In this document: in pieces, positions 18,585 through 28,488 of the stretch
How the letters are laid out: each line of letters begins with the position of its first letter
How positions within the stretch are numbered: position 1 is the stretch's first letter
DNA from: an uncultured Lachnospiraceae bacterium
GTDB taxonomy: Bacteria > Bacillota > Clostridia > Lachnospirales > Lachnospiraceae
DNA: 64,000 bases
NCBI GenBank assembly: GCA_947172645.1
Contig: CAMWBY010000001.1
Location: 1-64,000 of the forward strand
Direction: 5' to 3'
Program-made: the position numbers and the translations under genes
The notes under the pieces: model-generated
What the model saw: only the letters and a program-made list of their open reading frames with translations
Told to the model about the DNA's origin: nothing
Databases searched by the model: none

Positions 18585-19490
18585 TTAAATTGCCTTGTAA
18601 TCCTCATATTTCTTTACTGTTTCAAACACTGCCCGCATATTTACCCATCTTTGTATTTTTCTGACAGTATCCGTTGACTTTGTATGCTCCTTGTCATATA
18701 TCATCACATAAGGCCAATAGCCTAAATCTCTCAATATGTATATGCGCTCTAAGTCCTGTTCTATTGTGGTATCAAAGTTTATCAGTACATATACAGTCAA
18801 TTTTCGCTTATCCCACCCCGTAATCCGCTTAAATTCTTTGAATTTCGGAATAACTTTCTCCTTGTCCCCGTACCTATCCCACGCGAAATGAATATTCTTT
18901 GTCTTAATTCGCTTTATCATTTCGGCTTTTTCTTCTGTCATAAGACGAATATCAACGCCTTGCGAAAAGTCCACCCATGCGCCACTGTTAATAAGCTGCT
19001 GTAGAATCTCTTTCCACTCCTCGCACGCTATCAGGTTCGGGTCTAGCAATACAATACTTTTCTGACCTTTCCAAAATTCTGATAAATCAGCTGTCTTATA
19101 TGACACGCATCCCTCTTTCTCTTTAACATGACAAAAATCACACCCTCTTGGGCAGCCTCGGCTCATAAATCCATAAGCAGTATCTTTTGTTAATTCTGGA
19201 TACAAACTGTAGTCAGGGTATATATGTTCGATTTCATATGGAAGTTGTCTATCGTTCTCTTTACGGTAAACTTCTTTTCCATTAACCAATTCTATGCAAT
19301 ATCCACTGCCACCCTTGTGTATCTTCTTTGCAATGACATAATCTTCATAGTCTGCCGTAAAAGAAAATACTTTTGACATATAAACCAGGTCATAATAAAA
19401 CTCATGCTTGCACATAAATATTGACGCTTTTAATGGGTCATACCATTCTACCAAATTTTCCTGGCCTTTATGCCACGCAGATATTTTCAT
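18585..19490 (-). CDS. Phage radical SAM protein (N-terminus appears frameshifted)
   Basis: CPRGCDFCHV CxxxCxxC motif (RGCPRGCDFC); same-frame coding IRIGLIDVDGHNFPNIPL continues upstream of the ATG with no in-frame start. Confidence 0.8.
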   Translation of the reverse strand: MKISAWHKGQENLVEWYDPLKASIFMCKHEFYYDLVYMSKVFSFTADYEDYVIAKKIHKGGSGYCIELVNGKEVYRKENDRQLPYEIEHIYPDYSLYPELTKDTAYGFMSRGCPRGCDFCHVKEKEGCVSYKTADLSEFWKGQKSIVLLDPNLIACEEWKEILQQLINSGAWVDFSQGVDIRLMTEEKAEMIKRIKTKNIHFAWDRYGDKEKVIPKFKEFKRITGWDKRKLTVYVLINFDTTIEQDLERIYILRDLGYWPYVMIYDKEHTKSTDTVRKIQRWVNMRAVFETVKKYEDYKAI

Positions 19491-19630
19491 GAGTGGTATA
19501 TTCGGAAAATTATGCCCATCGACATCTATAAGTCCTATTCTGATTTTTTCACCCCCCTGTCCACCCCAGAATTTTATATACTTGCTACTCTACCTGCTGC
19601 CATTTCTATTTTCTTCCGCTAAAATATCAT

Positions 19631-21046
19631 TTACGTATCCTTCTGCTGAAAATACTTATCCACCCTTGCCTTAAGGGCCTCAAGAAGCGCCGCCTGGCAA
19701 TCGCCCTTTCTCTGCAACGCCTGCATAACGTCTTCATCCACCGTGCCCGCTGCAAGCAGGTGGTGGACATACACTGTATGTTTCTGCCCCTGCCGGTGGA
19801 GTCTTGCATTCGCCTGCTGATACAGTTCCAGGTTCCAGTTCAGGCCAAACCAGACGACGTCACTACCCCCGTCTTGCAGGTTCAGCCCATATGCCACACT
19901 GGCCGGATGGGCTAAAAGGATATCTATCTGGCCGGCGTTCCAATCTGATATGTCCACGGGTGCCCTCAGCTCCCTTACGGCAAGTTTTGTCTTAGCCAAT
20001 ATCCTCTTAATCCGGGTAAGGTCATGCTGAAAATTATAAAACACAAGCATATGTTTCCCGCTAAGCTCTTCCAAAAGCTCCATGAAGCCCTCTAGCTTAT
20101 TGTCATGTATCTCTACCACTTCGCGGCTCTGGACGGCCTCATCGCCTGCCATAGCCTCTGTCGTGTGATAAACCGCCCCATTAGCAAGCTGCAGGAGTTT
20201 CCCTGAAAGGACTGCCGCGCTGCCCGCGTCCAATACCCCTCCTGGCAGCTCAAGTATCCTCTCCCGCTCCATCTCGCTATAGGCTTTCCGTGCCTTGGGG
20301 TCTAGCTGTATATACCTGACATTGTCAATCCTTTCAGGCAGGCTCAGGTAATCCTTGGCCGAAAGGCTGATACATATGTCCCGGATACGCCTCTGTATCT
20401 CCTCCTCTGCCCCCGGCCTGGGTTCGTATGAGAAAATCGTGGTCGCATTCCGTGCCGATGGAATGAAATAATTATTACGGTATTCCGTAACAGTCCTTCC
20501 AAGCCTCTTCCCTCCATCCAGGAGGTATATCTGCGCCCACAGGTCAGTCAGCCCATTGGGAGAAGGGGTCCCGGTCAGCTCCACCATGCGTCTGATATGC
20601 CCCCTGATATTTTTCAGGCTTTTAAACCGCTTGGCCTGGTGGCTTTTGAAGCTGCTTGACTCATCGATGACCACCATGTCAAACGGCCAGGCATTCCGGT
20701 AATAATCCACCAACCAGGGAACATTCTCCCGGTTGACCACGAAAACATTCCCGGGGCTGTTAAGGGCCCTGACCCTCTTGTCCTTGGGCCCAAGCACTGG
20801 CCGTATCTTAAGCAGCCCAAGGTGGTCCCATTTCCCCTGCTCCCTGGTCCAAGTGTCCTCAGCGACCTTCTTCGGCGCAATCACCAGGCACCGGCATACC
20901 TGGAACCGGTTGAAGATTAAATCGCACACTGCCGTCAGGGTAATCACCGTCTTCCCAAGGCCCATGTCCAGGAACAATGCGACTGTTTCGTCCTGGATAA
21001 TCCGCGTGATGCAGTAGCGTTGGTAATCATGCGGCACGAATCTCAT
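19631..21046 (-). CDS. Phage SNF2/DEAD-family helicase
   Basis: MRFVPHDYQRYCITRIIQDETVALFLDMGLGKTVITLTAV, DESSSFK, NARLHRQGQKHTVYVHHL. Confidence 0.95.
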   Translation of the reverse strand: MRFVPHDYQRYCITRIIQDETVALFLDMGLGKTVITLTAVCDLIFNRFQVCRCLVIAPKKVAEDTWTREQGKWDHLGLLKIRPVLGPKDKRVRALNSPGNVFVVNRENVPWLVDYYRNAWPFDMVVIDESSSFKSHQAKRFKSLKNIRGHIRRMVELTGTPSPNGLTDLWAQIYLLDGGKRLGRTVTEYRNNYFIPSARNATTIFSYEPRPGAEEEIQRRIRDICISLSAKDYLSLPERIDNVRYIQLDPKARKAYSEMERERILELPGGVLDAGSAAVLSGKLLQLANGAVYHTTEAMAGDEAVQSREVVEIHDNKLEGFMELLEELSGKHMLVFYNFQHDLTRIKRILAKTKLAVRELRAPVDISDWNAGQIDILLAHPASVAYGLNLQDGGSDVVWFGLNWNLELYQQANARLHRQGQKHTVYVHHLLAAGTVDEDVMQALQRKGDCQAALLEALKARVDKYFQQKDT

Positions 21047-21402
21047 TGCCCTCCTGCCCCCTTCCCGGGAGCCTTGCTCGCCATCCCTGCAAGGCGCAGG
21101 TCTACAGAACGCATCCACGGCGCCTGCCCTGCAATCTCGTCAAGCACTTCTGCCGCGCGGCCCTCACTGTCCACCACCGCGGTATAGCACCCAAGCCCGG
21201 CTAGCTCCGCCAGTTTGAACCTTTGCAGTTTCCGCGCCCCCTGGCCTGGCCGTTTCAGCTCCACGAAGCCAATCCGGCCACCGGGAAGGACCACAAGCCT
21301 GTCAGGCACCCCTGCATTCCCAGGTGACACGAACTTATACGCCCTGCCGCCCGCTCGCATCACAAGCGCACAGAATCTTTTTTCCAACTCACTTTCCCTC
21401 AT
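21043..21402 (-). CDS. VRR-NUC domain nuclease
   Basis: MRESELEKRFCALVMRAGGRAYKFVSPGNAGVPDRLVVLPGGRIGFVELKRPG. Confidence 0.92.
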   Translation of the reverse strand: MRESELEKRFCALVMRAGGRAYKFVSPGNAGVPDRLVVLPGGRIGFVELKRPGQGARKLQRFKLAELAGLGCYTAVVDSEGRAAEVLDEIAGQAPWMRSVDLRLAGMASKAPGKGAGGQ

Positions 21403-21515
21403 CTCGTTACCCTCCTGCAACATTCTGGCTTTTTTCCCTATATACCCCTATATATAAGGGTACAGGGGTACATATATCCCTTATTTCCCTTGTATTTATA
21501 TTTCATATAAAAGAA

Positions 21516-21622
21516 TGTTGACATGTTGACATATAGCAATTTATCCAGTGTTTATGCGGCTTTCAGGTGTCAACACATGAATGTTGCACCCTGTTGCATT
21601 GTTGACGGCCTGTCTGTCAACA
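21516..21622. repeat. Cluster of TGTTGACA boxes (possible iterons)
   Basis: TGTTGACA at 21516-21523 and 21524-21531, inverted copies at 21568-21575 and 21615-21622, near-match TGTTGACG at 21600-21607. Confidence 0.5.
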
Positions 21623-21643
21623 TTCCCGCCGCCGTGAGAATGT

Positions 21644-24076
21644 TCACGTGGTTTTTGTTGCTCTCTGAAATCCCCGCTGCCTCCCGTATTCGCCCCCGAA
21701 GCGTATCGGGCCTTTCTGCCTCTCCCAACCTGGTAGCCTCTCCAAGATGCCATTGATTTCCTTGGAATCCGATTTCCTCATCCGGTTGTACCCTGGCATC
21801 TTAAAGCACTCATTCCATATTTCCCACGCGCATATCCTGTCCCGGTAAATCAATTGGCTCTCGTCAGCCTGTTTCTGGTCAAAACCTGACTCAAGCCAGC
21901 TCTTCCTCCCGTACATGTCTCTCTCGTACCAGTCCTTAGGCACCTTCCTACCCAGGAACTCTATGATTGCCCCCTCAGAATAGGAAGCCTCCCTGTGCTC
22001 TTCCTGCGCATGTTCTGCCATTCCCTCCGCCTCGTCTGAAAGGATTAAAGGCTCCCCCAGTCGGTATAATGCAACGGCTTCTGCCCATATCTGCGCCGCC
22101 TCAGACGGCAAATCCCGCCATACATCCTTGCTGTGCCGCCCTCCTGGCAGGTCTACCGGCCAGAACCGCCTATTGCCTGTATAGTCTTTCAGGAACTCAC
22201 TTTCATTCGTAGTGCCCACGATAATGCATTGGCGTGGATACTTCTCCGTCCTCCGGCCATATGCCGCGCGGTATACGTCGTCGCATTTGCTCAGGAACTG
22301 CTTGACCGTGTTCATCTCAGACTTTGACATGCCGGTCAGTTCCCCCGCTTCTATAATCCAATACCCCTGCAGGAGCTCCGCGGCATCCTTGCCCTCAAAG
22401 GTGCACAGTGAATCAGAATACCATCCCATCCCCAGGCGCCGGAAAAAGGTGCTCTTCCCTATTCCCTGCTTCCCTGCAAGGATAAGCATCGTGTCAAACT
22501 TAATCCCCGGGCTGAATATCCTTGCCACTGCCCCCACCAGAGTCTTCCGTATGGCCTCCCTGGAATAAATGCTGTCCTCCGCCCCGAAATAGTCAATCAG
22601 GAGGGTATCCAGGCGCGGTACCCCGTCCCACACCAACGAAGCTAAAAAATCCCTTAATTTGTGTACCTTATTGTTCAATGCAAACACTGCAAATCCATCT
22701 GATATCTTTTCCTTGCCCGTAATCCGGTATATCGCCTCCATGTAGCCCCGCAGCCCTGAATCGTCATCATCCTTCCACTGCCTTACCACATAAGGGACTT
22801 TCTGTGGCTCCCATGGAAGCGCCCCTGACACCATAGGCCTCCCTGACATCTCGTCATGGTATATACGCCCCTTTAACGCCGGGTCGTTCTCCAAAATTAC
22901 CTGTACGTTCTGGATAGTACTCATCGGCTCGCCCGTCTTAGGGTTAGCTTTCAGCTTCAGAACCCATCCTGCGTCATCCTGCCCCTGCCCCGCAGGCGCG
23001 CCCCCGAAGCTATGTACTGCCGCCTCGTATCTCTCCTTGGCCATCATTTCTGCCACTGCCGGCAATTCCGCGGCAAACTCACACATTTTTTTAAACGATG
23101 GCAGGTTTGTCACCGGCGTATCCGGCTTTGCCCCGTCATCCTCATCCCCATACATATGTAACCGGGTCATGTCAAAAGAATTTACAAGCCGGCCCGAACA
23201 CGGGTCGGTCGCGTGGTGGCTGTAAAGGAATTTCCCGCCTTCGTACAGCACTGCGCCCCCTACGGTGCTCCCTTCCACGAACGTGAACCGTCCCGGGTCA
23301 GCGCACGGCTCATACACCCCTGGTATGAACTGCTCCATCGCTTCTTCTATGGAGAAATTTTTACAGAACGCACCGACGATTCCCTTTTTTTCCAACGGGT
23401 CGCCCTGTTTTCTGGCCGACCGGTCCCTAATCCGCGCGGCGCCTGGCACCTCAGGCCACTCCGCCACGTTCCTCCAGTCGCTATAGCATCCGAGCACCCC
23501 CTCCCTTGAAAGGAATGGCTTATCCTCATATGTGAACACATACTGGCTGTCGCTGCTGCAGCTTGGCCAATACATCAGCCTGACTGGTTCAAAAGTCGTC
23601 GGGTCAAATATCTGCATGCCGATGCAGCTTGCAACTTTCCTGGCTATCGGCTCATATTCATCCGCAGTGCACGGCACGTCAAGCGGCACGATGATACGCA
23701 GGCGCGGTGCAGCCCCTTCATGCTTCCTTGTGGAATACACGGCATAAGAGCACCCCAATGCAGCAACGGCGCTCAGCACTTTCTGTGTGCCTCCCGGCTC
23801 AATTGTATCGGCATCCAAAGTAATCAGATACCGCTCCCCCGCATTTTCATTCTTCCGGCGGGGTCCTTTCAGCACACCGCCAACAAAGCCTCCCACATCC
23901 TTTAATGCATCCTGCTCCGGCCTTGGAAGCGCCTTATACTGTTCAAAGCTCTCCTGGGTTCTCTGTGGGCGCGATATTTTCGTGAGGAACTCAGACCAGA
24001 GCATCTCCTGCCCATTCCAGACGGATGCTTTTCGGCTTGTCCCTACCGTAATCCTGACAATCTTATCATTCAGCAT
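21644..24076 (-). CDS. VapE/virulence-associated E-like phage primase-helicase
   Basis: 810 aa; LAGKQGIGKSTFFRRLGMGWYSDSL (Walker A), GTTNESEFLKDYTGNRRFWPVDL. Confidence 0.92.
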   Translation of the reverse strand: MLNDKIVRITVGTSRKASVWNGQEMLWSEFLTKISRPQRTQESFEQYKALPRPEQDALKDVGGFVGGVLKGPRRKNENAGERYLITLDADTIEPGGTQKVLSAVAALGCSYAVYSTRKHEGAAPRLRIIVPLDVPCTADEYEPIARKVASCIGMQIFDPTTFEPVRLMYWPSCSSDSQYVFTYEDKPFLSREGVLGCYSDWRNVAEWPEVPGAARIRDRSARKQGDPLEKKGIVGAFCKNFSIEEAMEQFIPGVYEPCADPGRFTFVEGSTVGGAVLYEGGKFLYSHHATDPCSGRLVNSFDMTRLHMYGDEDDGAKPDTPVTNLPSFKKMCEFAAELPAVAEMMAKERYEAAVHSFGGAPAGQGQDDAGWVLKLKANPKTGEPMSTIQNVQVILENDPALKGRIYHDEMSGRPMVSGALPWEPQKVPYVVRQWKDDDDSGLRGYMEAIYRITGKEKISDGFAVFALNNKVHKLRDFLASLVWDGVPRLDTLLIDYFGAEDSIYSREAIRKTLVGAVARIFSPGIKFDTMLILAGKQGIGKSTFFRRLGMGWYSDSLCTFEGKDAAELLQGYWIIEAGELTGMSKSEMNTVKQFLSKCDDVYRAAYGRRTEKYPRQCIIVGTTNESEFLKDYTGNRRFWPVDLPGGRHSKDVWRDLPSEAAQIWAEAVALYRLGEPLILSDEAEGMAEHAQEEHREASYSEGAIIEFLGRKVPKDWYERDMYGRKSWLESGFDQKQADESQLIYRDRICAWEIWNECFKMPGYNRMRKSDSKEINGILERLPGWERQKGPIRFGGEYGRQRGFQRATKTT

Positions 24077-24088
24077 TGGCCGCCCCTC

Positions 24089-26053
24089 CTAATCTTTCTT
24101 ATAATAGTAAGACTCAAATCCGTCTGCATTCAGCGGAAGCCCCTCAGCCCAACCCGGGAGGGCGCACATTACCCTGATTGCCTCTTCCAGGGTTCTCCCG
24201 GAATCTTCCGGCACTTCCATGATGACCTCATCGTGGATATGGAAATCAATCACGAAGCCTGCACGGCATAACCCTGACATGGCCTCAGCAAGTAAATCCC
24301 TGGCCACAGCCTGGACAATATTCTCCGTCAGCTTGCCGCCATAGGTGGATATTGCCTCCCACTTCTTAGTCTTCTGGTTGACACCCCGAAAATGGACGGC
24401 ATCCCTGCCACGGTCATTCAGCCTTATTTCCGGCTTATAATAGTAAAGCTGCCTCCCGCTCGGGAGTGTTATCATGAGATAGTCCTCGTCCCTGCTGAAA
24501 ATAACGCCGCGGGGCATGTAACCTACAGTCCCGTACTGCACCGCCTCCACCGCATACCTTTCCACGGCGCGCCAGAATGCCACAATCCTCTGGTTGCTGC
24601 CCCGCCAACGCCTCACGATGTCCGGAAGCTCGCTTTCATCAAGCCCCATAGCCAATGCGCCCATGGATATCAATGACCCCGCCGCGCCTTGGTAGCCAAG
24701 TGCGAGCTCAGCAATCTTACCCTTTCCTCTCAATTCATATTCGGGTCTGCCTTTCCTAATCAGGTCCATATCCACACCGAACATCGCAGACGCGGAGGCC
24801 TCATAGATTTTCCCATGCGTGCGGAAAACATCGAGCCGCCATTGCTCATTCGCAAGCCACGAGAGTACCCTGGCCTCGATGGCAGAAAAGTCTGCGACAA
24901 GGAACTTATTCCCCTTCCGCGGAACAAACGCGGTACGGATGAGCTGTGAGAGAGTGTCAGGCACGTTCCCATAGATGGCCCTGAGGGCATCAGTCTGCCT
25001 TTTCTTTACAAGCTCCCTTGCAGTATCCAATGTACCGATATAATTCCGTGGCAGGTTCTGCACCTGCACAAGCCTTCCCGCCCACCTGCCGGTCCGGTTT
25101 GCGCCGTAGAACTGCAGCAGCCCCCTAATCCTGCCGTCGCTGCACATGCATGTATCCATGGCTTCATACTTCTTCACAGATGTTTTCCCAAGCTCCCTTC
25201 GTATTTTAAGCACTTCCTTAAGCAGCTTGTCGCCGGTCTTGTCTGCCAGTATCTCCGCTACAGTTTGCTTTCTCAGGTTATCCAGTTCCAATCCGGCATT
25301 ATCCTTAATCCACTGTTTGAGTTGTCCGACGCTGTTCGGGTTGTCGAGCCCAGTAATCTCCTTTGCCCTGCCGGACAGCTCATCCCGTATCTGCGCAGAT
25401 ATATCCAGGGCGCCTCTGACCAATTCCTGGTCCACCGCTACGCCATTCAGGTTTATATACTGGTCAAGCACCCAATTAAAATGCTCTTTTGCCGGAAGCG
25501 GATGCCTCTCCAGTATCTTATGTATTTCCATTTCCGTTTCGACGTCACGGATGCAGTAGGACTTAAATAATTCCCATTTTTGCTTATCGTGGTAATACAT
25601 GTTCCGTGTTCGTCCATAGTTACTCCTTGTTGGCGTACAGGGCACACAGAAATACCTGATTAACTGTTTTCCCACTGCCATTTTCTGTTTGCTTTCCGGA
25701 ATCCCTAAGGCCTTGCCAAGTTGGCCCAATTGCCCGGGCAGCCCGCAATAATATGCATGCACCATCGTACAGTGCCACTGCTCCACCTGTATAACAAAAT
25801 TTTTTCTTAGACAATTTATTTCAAAAGCCGCATTGTGGGCTACTCTTTTCACATTTGGGTTGTTTAAGTCCGCCACAACCTGCGCCGGAACCTGTTCTCC
25901 TGCCGCCAGGTCTATAATCCGGACAGGCTCATAATCGTAAGAATATGCAAAAAGCATAATTCCAAATGCCGGGGACTGCACGTATTTGTACAGCCCGGCT
26001 TTCGTTATATCTATATCTGAATAAGTCTCAAGGTCTATATGCAGGGTTCTCAT
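24089..26053 (-). CDS. Phage family-A DNA polymerase
   Basis: MRTLHIDLETYSDIDI exonuclease motif; FLVADFSAIEARVLSWLANE; IHDEVIMEVP polymerase motif C. Confidence 0.95.
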   Translation of the reverse strand: MRTLHIDLETYSDIDITKAGLYKYVQSPAFGIMLFAYSYDYEPVRIIDLAAGEQVPAQVVADLNNPNVKRVAHNAAFEINCLRKNFVIQVEQWHCTMVHAYYCGLPGQLGQLGKALGIPESKQKMAVGKQLIRYFCVPCTPTRSNYGRTRNMYYHDKQKWELFKSYCIRDVETEMEIHKILERHPLPAKEHFNWVLDQYINLNGVAVDQELVRGALDISAQIRDELSGRAKEITGLDNPNSVGQLKQWIKDNAGLELDNLRKQTVAEILADKTGDKLLKEVLKIRRELGKTSVKKYEAMDTCMCSDGRIRGLLQFYGANRTGRWAGRLVQVQNLPRNYIGTLDTARELVKKRQTDALRAIYGNVPDTLSQLIRTAFVPRKGNKFLVADFSAIEARVLSWLANEQWRLDVFRTHGKIYEASASAMFGVDMDLIRKGRPEYELRGKGKIAELALGYQGAAGSLISMGALAMGLDESELPDIVRRWRGSNQRIVAFWRAVERYAVEAVQYGTVGYMPRGVIFSRDEDYLMITLPSGRQLYYYKPEIRLNDRGRDAVHFRGVNQKTKKWEAISTYGGKLTENIVQAVARDLLAEAMSGLCRAGFVIDFHIHDEVIMEVPEDSGRTLEEAIRVMCALPGWAEGLPLNADGFESYYYKKD

Positions 26054-26751
26054 TGTAATCCCATCACTCCTCCCGCTACTGCGGGCCTTCCTGTTATTGG
26101 GTCTATCTGTTGTGGCTGCCACGCGGGTGCCGGCTGTTGGTATGCGCTTGGCATGGGCGGCTGTGCATAAGTTCCTGTGTATCCTGATTGCCCCATAGCC
26201 GGATACTGCCCCGCAGGCGCCATGTATGTATTGCTTCCTCCGAAGGCCTCCTCCGCGCTGACCCGGGCCGTAAGCGGCTCCCCGTCCTCAATCTTCTGTA
26301 CAGCATTAAGGCCGCATCCAATCCCTTTATTCATAGTATTGCTATAGGCATAAAAATTGACGTTAGCGCGGACATAGCATCCGCTGTACACATCAGCCGG
26401 GTTAATGATTTCATCCATGTCGAGCCCTACTATGGAAGGCTTTATTTTTGCGGATGCCCTCAGCACCATATGCCCCCTGCACTCTTCCCCAAAAGGCATC
26501 CCCGACGGCTGCGGCCCGTCCCCGTCATATATTGTCGTCTTGCACACAGGAGGGACATTCCCGCCGAATACTTTCTGTGCCCCTTCCTGCTTGGCTTTCT
26601 CAATCTCTGTATAAATGGCATTGATTGTCGCCACATCGGTCTTAGGTATCAGGAGGGCAATTGAATACTTAGGCTCCCCCTCTCCTAACGGTGTGTGTGG
26701 CTGAAAAATATGAACATAGCTAGCCCTGACCTTGCCTGTTGTAATTGCCAT
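26050..26751 (-). CDS. DUF2815 phage protein (SSB-like)
   Basis: MAITTGKVRASYVHIFQPHTPLGEGEPKYSIALLIPKTD. Confidence 0.9.
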   Translation of the reverse strand: MAITTGKVRASYVHIFQPHTPLGEGEPKYSIALLIPKTDVATINAIYTEIEKAKQEGAQKVFGGNVPPVCKTTIYDGDGPQPSGMPFGEECRGHMVLRASAKIKPSIVGLDMDEIINPADVYSGCYVRANVNFYAYSNTMNKGIGCGLNAVQKIEDGEPLTARVSAEEAFGGSNTYMAPAGQYPAMGQSGYTGTYAQPPMPSAYQQPAPAWQPQQIDPITGRPAVAGGVMGLQ

Positions 26752-26764
26752 GTCTGTTTCCTCC

Positions 26765-28009
26765 TTATTCTTTGTATGTGTTTTCCCCGCCGAAAGCCTC
26801 TTCCGCCGACACAGTCTGCAAGACCATTGCCGGCCTTGCATCGTCCTCAGGCGCCAGTGCCGGCTTCCCTTGCGGCTTCACGATATATTTGGAAAGGATA
26901 TTCTGTTTGTCTTCTTTGCTCAGCGCCTTTTCCAATTCCCCTAATCCGATGGGTTCCCGTTTGTACAATACTGCCTCGTCATATCCCGCCTGCACCAGTT
27001 CCGCAAATGCCGCATCAGCATCCGAAAGCTTCCGGATGCTCTTGCCCTCGATAGCCTTCCATCCTGGCACCTCGCCGCCTGACACAATCCGTTCCAGGAT
27101 GATTTTTTCAAGCTTCTGCACCCATTCCTTTAAGAACATTGCCTTCTTTAGCAGTGCCCCTGCCTCTTCCCATGAGATAAGCGGAGGCAGCCTCTTCTGG
27201 TTCTGTTCCCCGTCCCAAGCATCCGCATGAAGCTCCATGTTATGTTCCACAGTGGCGCGGCACCTGCCGTAGGCTTTGCAGAAACTATTCTTGCAGTAAT
27301 TTTCTGTATCACCTTTGCAGTAGTCGGCCGGACGGAACTCCCCCTTCCCTTCCCAAGCCAGGTCGGCTGCGGGCCTGATTACTGTCTCGCCCCAGGAAAG
27401 CAGCTCTCTCATGGTTGTACGCCATGAAGAGTTCCGCGCCGTCCTGGGCTGCACGATATGTAAACAGACATTCTCGATATTAAACAGCATGCCAAATTCG
27501 TTATAGGCCCCTAATGCATACAATGACAGCTGCGGATTGTTTTCTGCCTTTTTGGGAACCCCTTTCCCGTACTTGAAGTCAATGACATGCAGCTCATTCC
27601 CATAGATTATGATGCAGTCACCTGTGCCAAACCCTTCTTTTGCCCACGGGCCATAATCAACCCTTTTTTCAACGGCTACAAATGGCTGCCCCGGGAACCC
27701 AAAAGCAGTACTTGAAACATAGTCGACATATTCATCCGTGTACCCATCCATCTCCGGCTCGTAAAGCTCTTCCTGCTGCAGCTTTTTCAGCCGGCTCTTG
27801 TATGTACGCTCGGTCATATTCTTATCTGTAAACAATTTCTGTAGCTTTAACTCACCTATACTGTGCGCAAGCGTGCCCCTCTTCGCGTCATCTGAACCCT
27901 CATCCGGTATGCTTGCCTCCAACCGTGCAGAGGGTGGACAATGTATCCACTTTTCTGCACTCGATGCAGACAGAAGGGCGTGCGTTCTCTCCTCTTTCTT
28001 CTTACCCAT
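26765..28009 (-). CDS. DUF2800 phage nuclease (PD-(D/E)XK, Cas4/RecB-like)
   Basis: 414 aa; LLSASSAEKWIHCPPSARLE...DFKYGKGV...CFC-type cysteines. Confidence 0.92.
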   Translation of the reverse strand: MGKKKEERTHALLSASSAEKWIHCPPSARLEASIPDEGSDDAKRGTLAHSIGELKLQKLFTDKNMTERTYKSRLKKLQQEELYEPEMDGYTDEYVDYVSSTAFGFPGQPFVAVEKRVDYGPWAKEGFGTGDCIIIYGNELHVIDFKYGKGVPKKAENNPQLSLYALGAYNEFGMLFNIENVCLHIVQPRTARNSSWRTTMRELLSWGETVIRPAADLAWEGKGEFRPADYCKGDTENYCKNSFCKAYGRCRATVEHNMELHADAWDGEQNQKRLPPLISWEEAGALLKKAMFLKEWVQKLEKIILERIVSGGEVPGWKAIEGKSIRKLSDADAAFAELVQAGYDEAVLYKREPIGLGELEKALSKEDKQNILSKYIVKPQGKPALAPEDDARPAMVLQTVSAEEAFGGENTYKE

Positions 28010-28488
28010 CAGATTTGCGCACCTGCCTCCCTGAGCGCGATGGCAAATTCCCCGTAGCGCTCTTTAGGCAGTTCCGTCATCGCCTGGATGCCGAACCGCT
28101 GCAATGCTTCCACTACCTGCGGGAGCCTCCCTGTAGTGGAAAGCCCTGCCGCCGCCACCTGCAGCTGCTCCAACGTATACTCTGGTGCCACCGCTGTAGT
28201 TGGCAGGGCAGGTGCCATCACGCCTACCTGCATAGGCTGCCCCATAGGTGCACTAGGCTGCATCGGCGGCTGCCCGACAGGTGACCCATATGCCGGCATG
28301 GGTTGTCCATAATTCTGCGGGGATGGTATGGGCGCCGCGGATGCTTGGGGCTGCGCATGCCCCGGTGCCGGCAAATCTGGCTGCGACGCCGTGCTGCCCT
28401 GTTGGCCGCCTATCCCTGCAAGCATCCTTATTGCCTCTGTTAACTCCTTAATCCCTTCCACTGCAATCCTGATTTTAAATTCGTTCAT
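28009..28488 (-). CDS. Phage hypothetical protein with P/Q/G-rich linker
   Basis: MNEFKIRIAVEGIKELTEAIRMLAG... followed by PQ-rich linker; in replication operon. Confidence 0.6.
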   Translation of the reverse strand: MNEFKIRIAVEGIKELTEAIRMLAGIGGQQGSTASQPDLPAPGHAQPQASAAPIPSPQNYGQPMPAYGSPVGQPPMQPSAPMGQPMQVGVMAPALPTTAVAPEYTLEQLQVAAAGLSTTGRLPQVVEALQRFGIQAMTELPKERYGEFAIALREAGAQI

